Positions 62,169-64,000 of a stretch of 64,000 nucleotides of DNA are shown in pieces. This DNA is from Epithemia pelagica (Eukaryota > Bacillariophyta > Bacillariophyceae > Surirellales > Surirellaceae), in NCBI GenBank assembly GCA_946965045.2, contig OX337232.1, forward strand, positions 496,001-560,000, given 5' to 3'. The notes under the pieces are model-generated. The model did no database searches. It saw only the letters and a list, made by a program, of their open reading frames with translations, and was not told the origin of the DNA. Position 1 is the first letter of the stretch. Every line of letters begins with the position of its first letter. Both the position numbers and the translations under genes were made by a program.

Positions 62169-62731
62169 ATGAGCTCTCCAAACGAAACCAACCCGTCGCC
62201 TTCTGCTCTGGAATACGTTGAGGTATGTCATTTCTGATCATTGATTGAAGAAAACTGACAAATGGTTATATCCCGCATCATGCTCTTCTGGATGAAACGG
62301 GTGGAAGGTGGGAACGGATTCAGTGCAATATATTCTTGCTGTCGAACCTGGCGGGAATTGGGAAGAGGGAACCACTGCTGAGAACAGTTGACAATCGCAC
62401 GGAATGGAGCTGCACCTGTCTCTCCAATATCTTTTCCAATTTCTCTCACCCGGCTTTTGTCTTGCTGCAATCGACACAGAAGCAAATGATGCAATGCATC
62501 AAGGAATCCAAACAGGCGTCATGGCCGTTTGGCCCCATTGCCAAGGGTTCCAGCACACTTGCTTGTGCCCATTTTGCAGTAGCGAAGGCTCATCATCACA
62601 TCGGAAATGCTCATGACAAAATTTCGAATTCCATGGTATCGTCCTCCTGGATTGCCGGCGGCGCGCTCGTGTTGTCCTCTTTAATTGCGGGGGGCGCCAT
62701 TGTGGCATCCAGATTCATTGGTCGTAGCTAA
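62169..62731 (+). CDS. Family E copy 2, small protein with C-terminal hydrophobic anchor
   Basis: Exons 62169-62222 (M-S-S-P-N-E-T-N-P-S) and 62480-62731, intron 62223-62479 (GTATGT..ACACAG), 101 residues. Exon 2: M-M-Q-C-I-K-E-S-K-Q-A-S-W-P-F-G-P, then H-H-H-I-G-N-A-H-D-K in place of the A-E-A-H-E-G-V-G-K repeats of copy 1, then A-L-V-L-S-S-L-I-A-G-G-A-I-V-A-S and a basic end. First exon differs from copy 1 at about 6 of 18 residues without frame change. Confidence 0.6.
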
Positions 62732-63359
62732 GTTCTAATGACAGAGGGGAACGAACTGGAATCCCGGTGGAATCTCCGGTTCCCATCTGCCACTAGTACT
62801 TAGCGGCGACCAAATAAACTGGATGCCATGCATCCCTTTGGCTGCTGCTGCTGGAGTCGCCACACGTTCCAGTCCCATCCGTTATTCGTGCAGCATAGAC
62901 GACGATGATGACGACGACGGCAAAAAGAATCTTGCCGCCACCATTTTGACGACGACGACAGTCGACGATCCATAAACCGAGAGTAGCACCTGCGGTCGTT
63001 GCTGCGCCGGCGGCTGTGTCGCTCCTTTCTCCTTCTCTACTCCTTGGTGGTAAGGCATGTCATGGAGAAAGGAAACTGCCCAATGGTTCTATCTTGTGAT
63101 TCCGTCCATTCTTTTTGTCGAACCTGGCGGGACTGGAAACGAACCCTTGTCATATTGTAGAAACGGGGTGGAAGGGTGCCAACATTCCGTTCATTTGCTA
63201 TGAGGCGCAGCTACCCGACCCGATATAGTTGAGACGGGAAAGGAATAGTTCCAACTCGCTTCGTCCGTCGACATGAAAAGCAGTTCTAGTTTTCAAGATT
63301 TTGACTATTGATCATTCTTACTCTACTGGTGTATCCGTGAAATCTTTACGAGATTGACG
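62732..63359. other. Intergenic, family E copy 2 to gene H copy 2
   Basis: Shortened counterpart of 36381-37611. GCTGCTGCTGCTGGAGTCGCC is shared, but the decayed family E fragment is almost all deleted. No gene seen. Confidence 0.5.
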
Positions 63360-64000
63360 CTAAGCCTTGAATGTGTGAGATCGACCACCTTTCACACCTT
63401 CCATAATGAAAACATCATCCATGAACTGGTTGTCCAAGTCACTTTCATTGTCACTCTGCTCAGACTCCATGGTTGTGGCTCGTTCCTCAGGAAGGGGTGC
63501 CATTGGAGGCACTGGCAGTTTGACCTTGTGGGTAGATATCATTTCAGGACGACCGACACTAGACAACAGTGCACTTCGGTACGAAACCATTGGCTTTCCA
63601 GAGACAAGTGTAAAGGAAGAGTCAGTCGAAACGACATCCCAACAGTCGGATGAAGAAGAGCCATGATCACCATTGACAAGTTCTGGAGCATCCTCCACGA
63701 CGACAAAGTCAGCGCCGGACGTCACGTCAATGGACACTTCCTCCTCGTTCTTGTCCAAAAGGTCAAAAGAAACACAAGAATTTGCAGTCCGGAGACTTTG
63801 TTCAGTGGCGAGCTCAATCATATCATCCTCACTAATCTGTTGATCTGGAACAACTGACAAACTCAACGCAAGCGCCATGGCCACATCTTCGTCTTCTGGA
63901 TTGGAATACAGCGCCTTTTTGCAGGGCGACTCATTGCCGTCCGTCTTTGGGAGTTGAACGGAATCCTCCCAATTTGGATCGTCATATTCAGAATAGTCTT
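63360..64000 (-). CDS. Gene H copy 2, 3' part (runs off the window)
   Basis: In frame from the window edge (D-Y-S-E-Y-D-D-P-N-W-E-D) through the two UIM-like helices (V-A-M-A-L-A-L-S-L-S and I-E-L-A-T-E-Q-S) to F-K-A and a TAG at 63360-63362. In copy 1 the same codon is TGG, and the protein runs 13 residues further. Sequence is otherwise close to copy 1 with mostly conservative changes (e.g. K-L-P-V-P for K-L-A-M-P). The ankyrin-like half and the position of the copy 1 TGA lie outside the window. Confidence 0.65.
   Translation of the reverse strand, partial: DYSEYDDPNWEDSVQLPKTDGNESPCKKALYSNPEDEDVAMALALSLSVVPDQQISEDDMIELATEQSLRTANSCVSFDLLDKNEEEVSIDVTSGADFVVVEDAPELVNGDHGSSSSDCWDVVSTDSSFTLVSGKPMVSYRSALLSSVGRPEMISTHKVKLPVPPMAPLPEERATTMESEQSDNESDLDNQFMDDVFIMEGVKGGRSHTFKA

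Larger units (their letters stand above)
54541..64000. repeat. Large duplicated block II (C5-B5-CDPK3-E2-H2)
   Basis: Counterpart of 27428-39147, about 27 kb away in direct orientation, continuing beyond the window. Differences inside block II: lost CDPK3 upstream ATG, inverted exon pair at 62064-62222, deletions near 63140. Confidence 0.85.

Overview
The window reads as nuclear DNA of a diatom, or a closely related stramenopile alga. There are few, mostly GT-AG introns and Ser/Thr/Gln/Asp-rich low-complexity coding. There are calcium-dependent protein kinases, a diatom-style Ty1/copia element, and small proteins carrying the signal peptide plus 'AF-SP' presequence that diatoms use to import proteins into their secondary plastid. 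No bacterial operon, CRISPR, rRNA or tRNA was seen. All names come from motifs read by eye.

Left part (1-19.8 kb). The 3' end of a GH2 (LacZ-type) beta-galactosidase is followed by a large intronless HEAT-type protein that resembles TPLATE of the TSET/TPLATE adaptor complex. Four copies of an unrecognised acidic family, here 'family A', lie around them: A1 minus and broken, A2-A4 plus and open. A3 and A4 each sit in a ~2.5 kb tandem duplication that also holds a short-chain dehydrogenase (SDR): the first SDR is 5'-truncated, the second is intact with one intron. A four-exon CDPK (CDPK1, minus) ends this part.

Middle and right part (19.8-64 kb). Family B is a Gln/Ser/Thr-rich coiled-coil protein, intact once (B0, 19801-21627). 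It is followed by an array of repeated units holding a short conserved reading frame (D-tail), an intact or nearly intact plastid-targeted membrane/coiled-coil protein (family C, five copies) and a decayed family B copy (five). C genes stay open while neighbouring B copies are riddled with stops and shifts. One C gene (C3) is split by a young 7.15 kb Ty1/copia element with 5-bp target duplications.

Two array units lead into a second duplicated block: C2-B2-CDPK2-E1 (about 27.4-39.1 kb) and C5-B5-CDPK3-E2 (about 54.5-64 kb, running off the end). CDPK3 is open but has lost its upstream ATG. CDPK2 has a 2-bp deletion in the activation segment. The E regions hold a two-exon small tail-anchored-like protein gene (family E), remnants of a SAP-like gene (G), and an ankyrin/UIM-like gene (H). 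E1 carries a 1.28 kb insertion with terminal inverted repeats and a TTA target duplication (PIF/Harbinger-like, no transposase seen), and E2 preserves the empty site. E2 carries a head-to-head inverted duplicate of the family E promoter and first exon.

Overall this is an unstable, gene-birth-and-decay region. Tandem duplication, block duplication, retroelement and DNA-element insertion and inverted duplications can all be dated relative to each other within one window.
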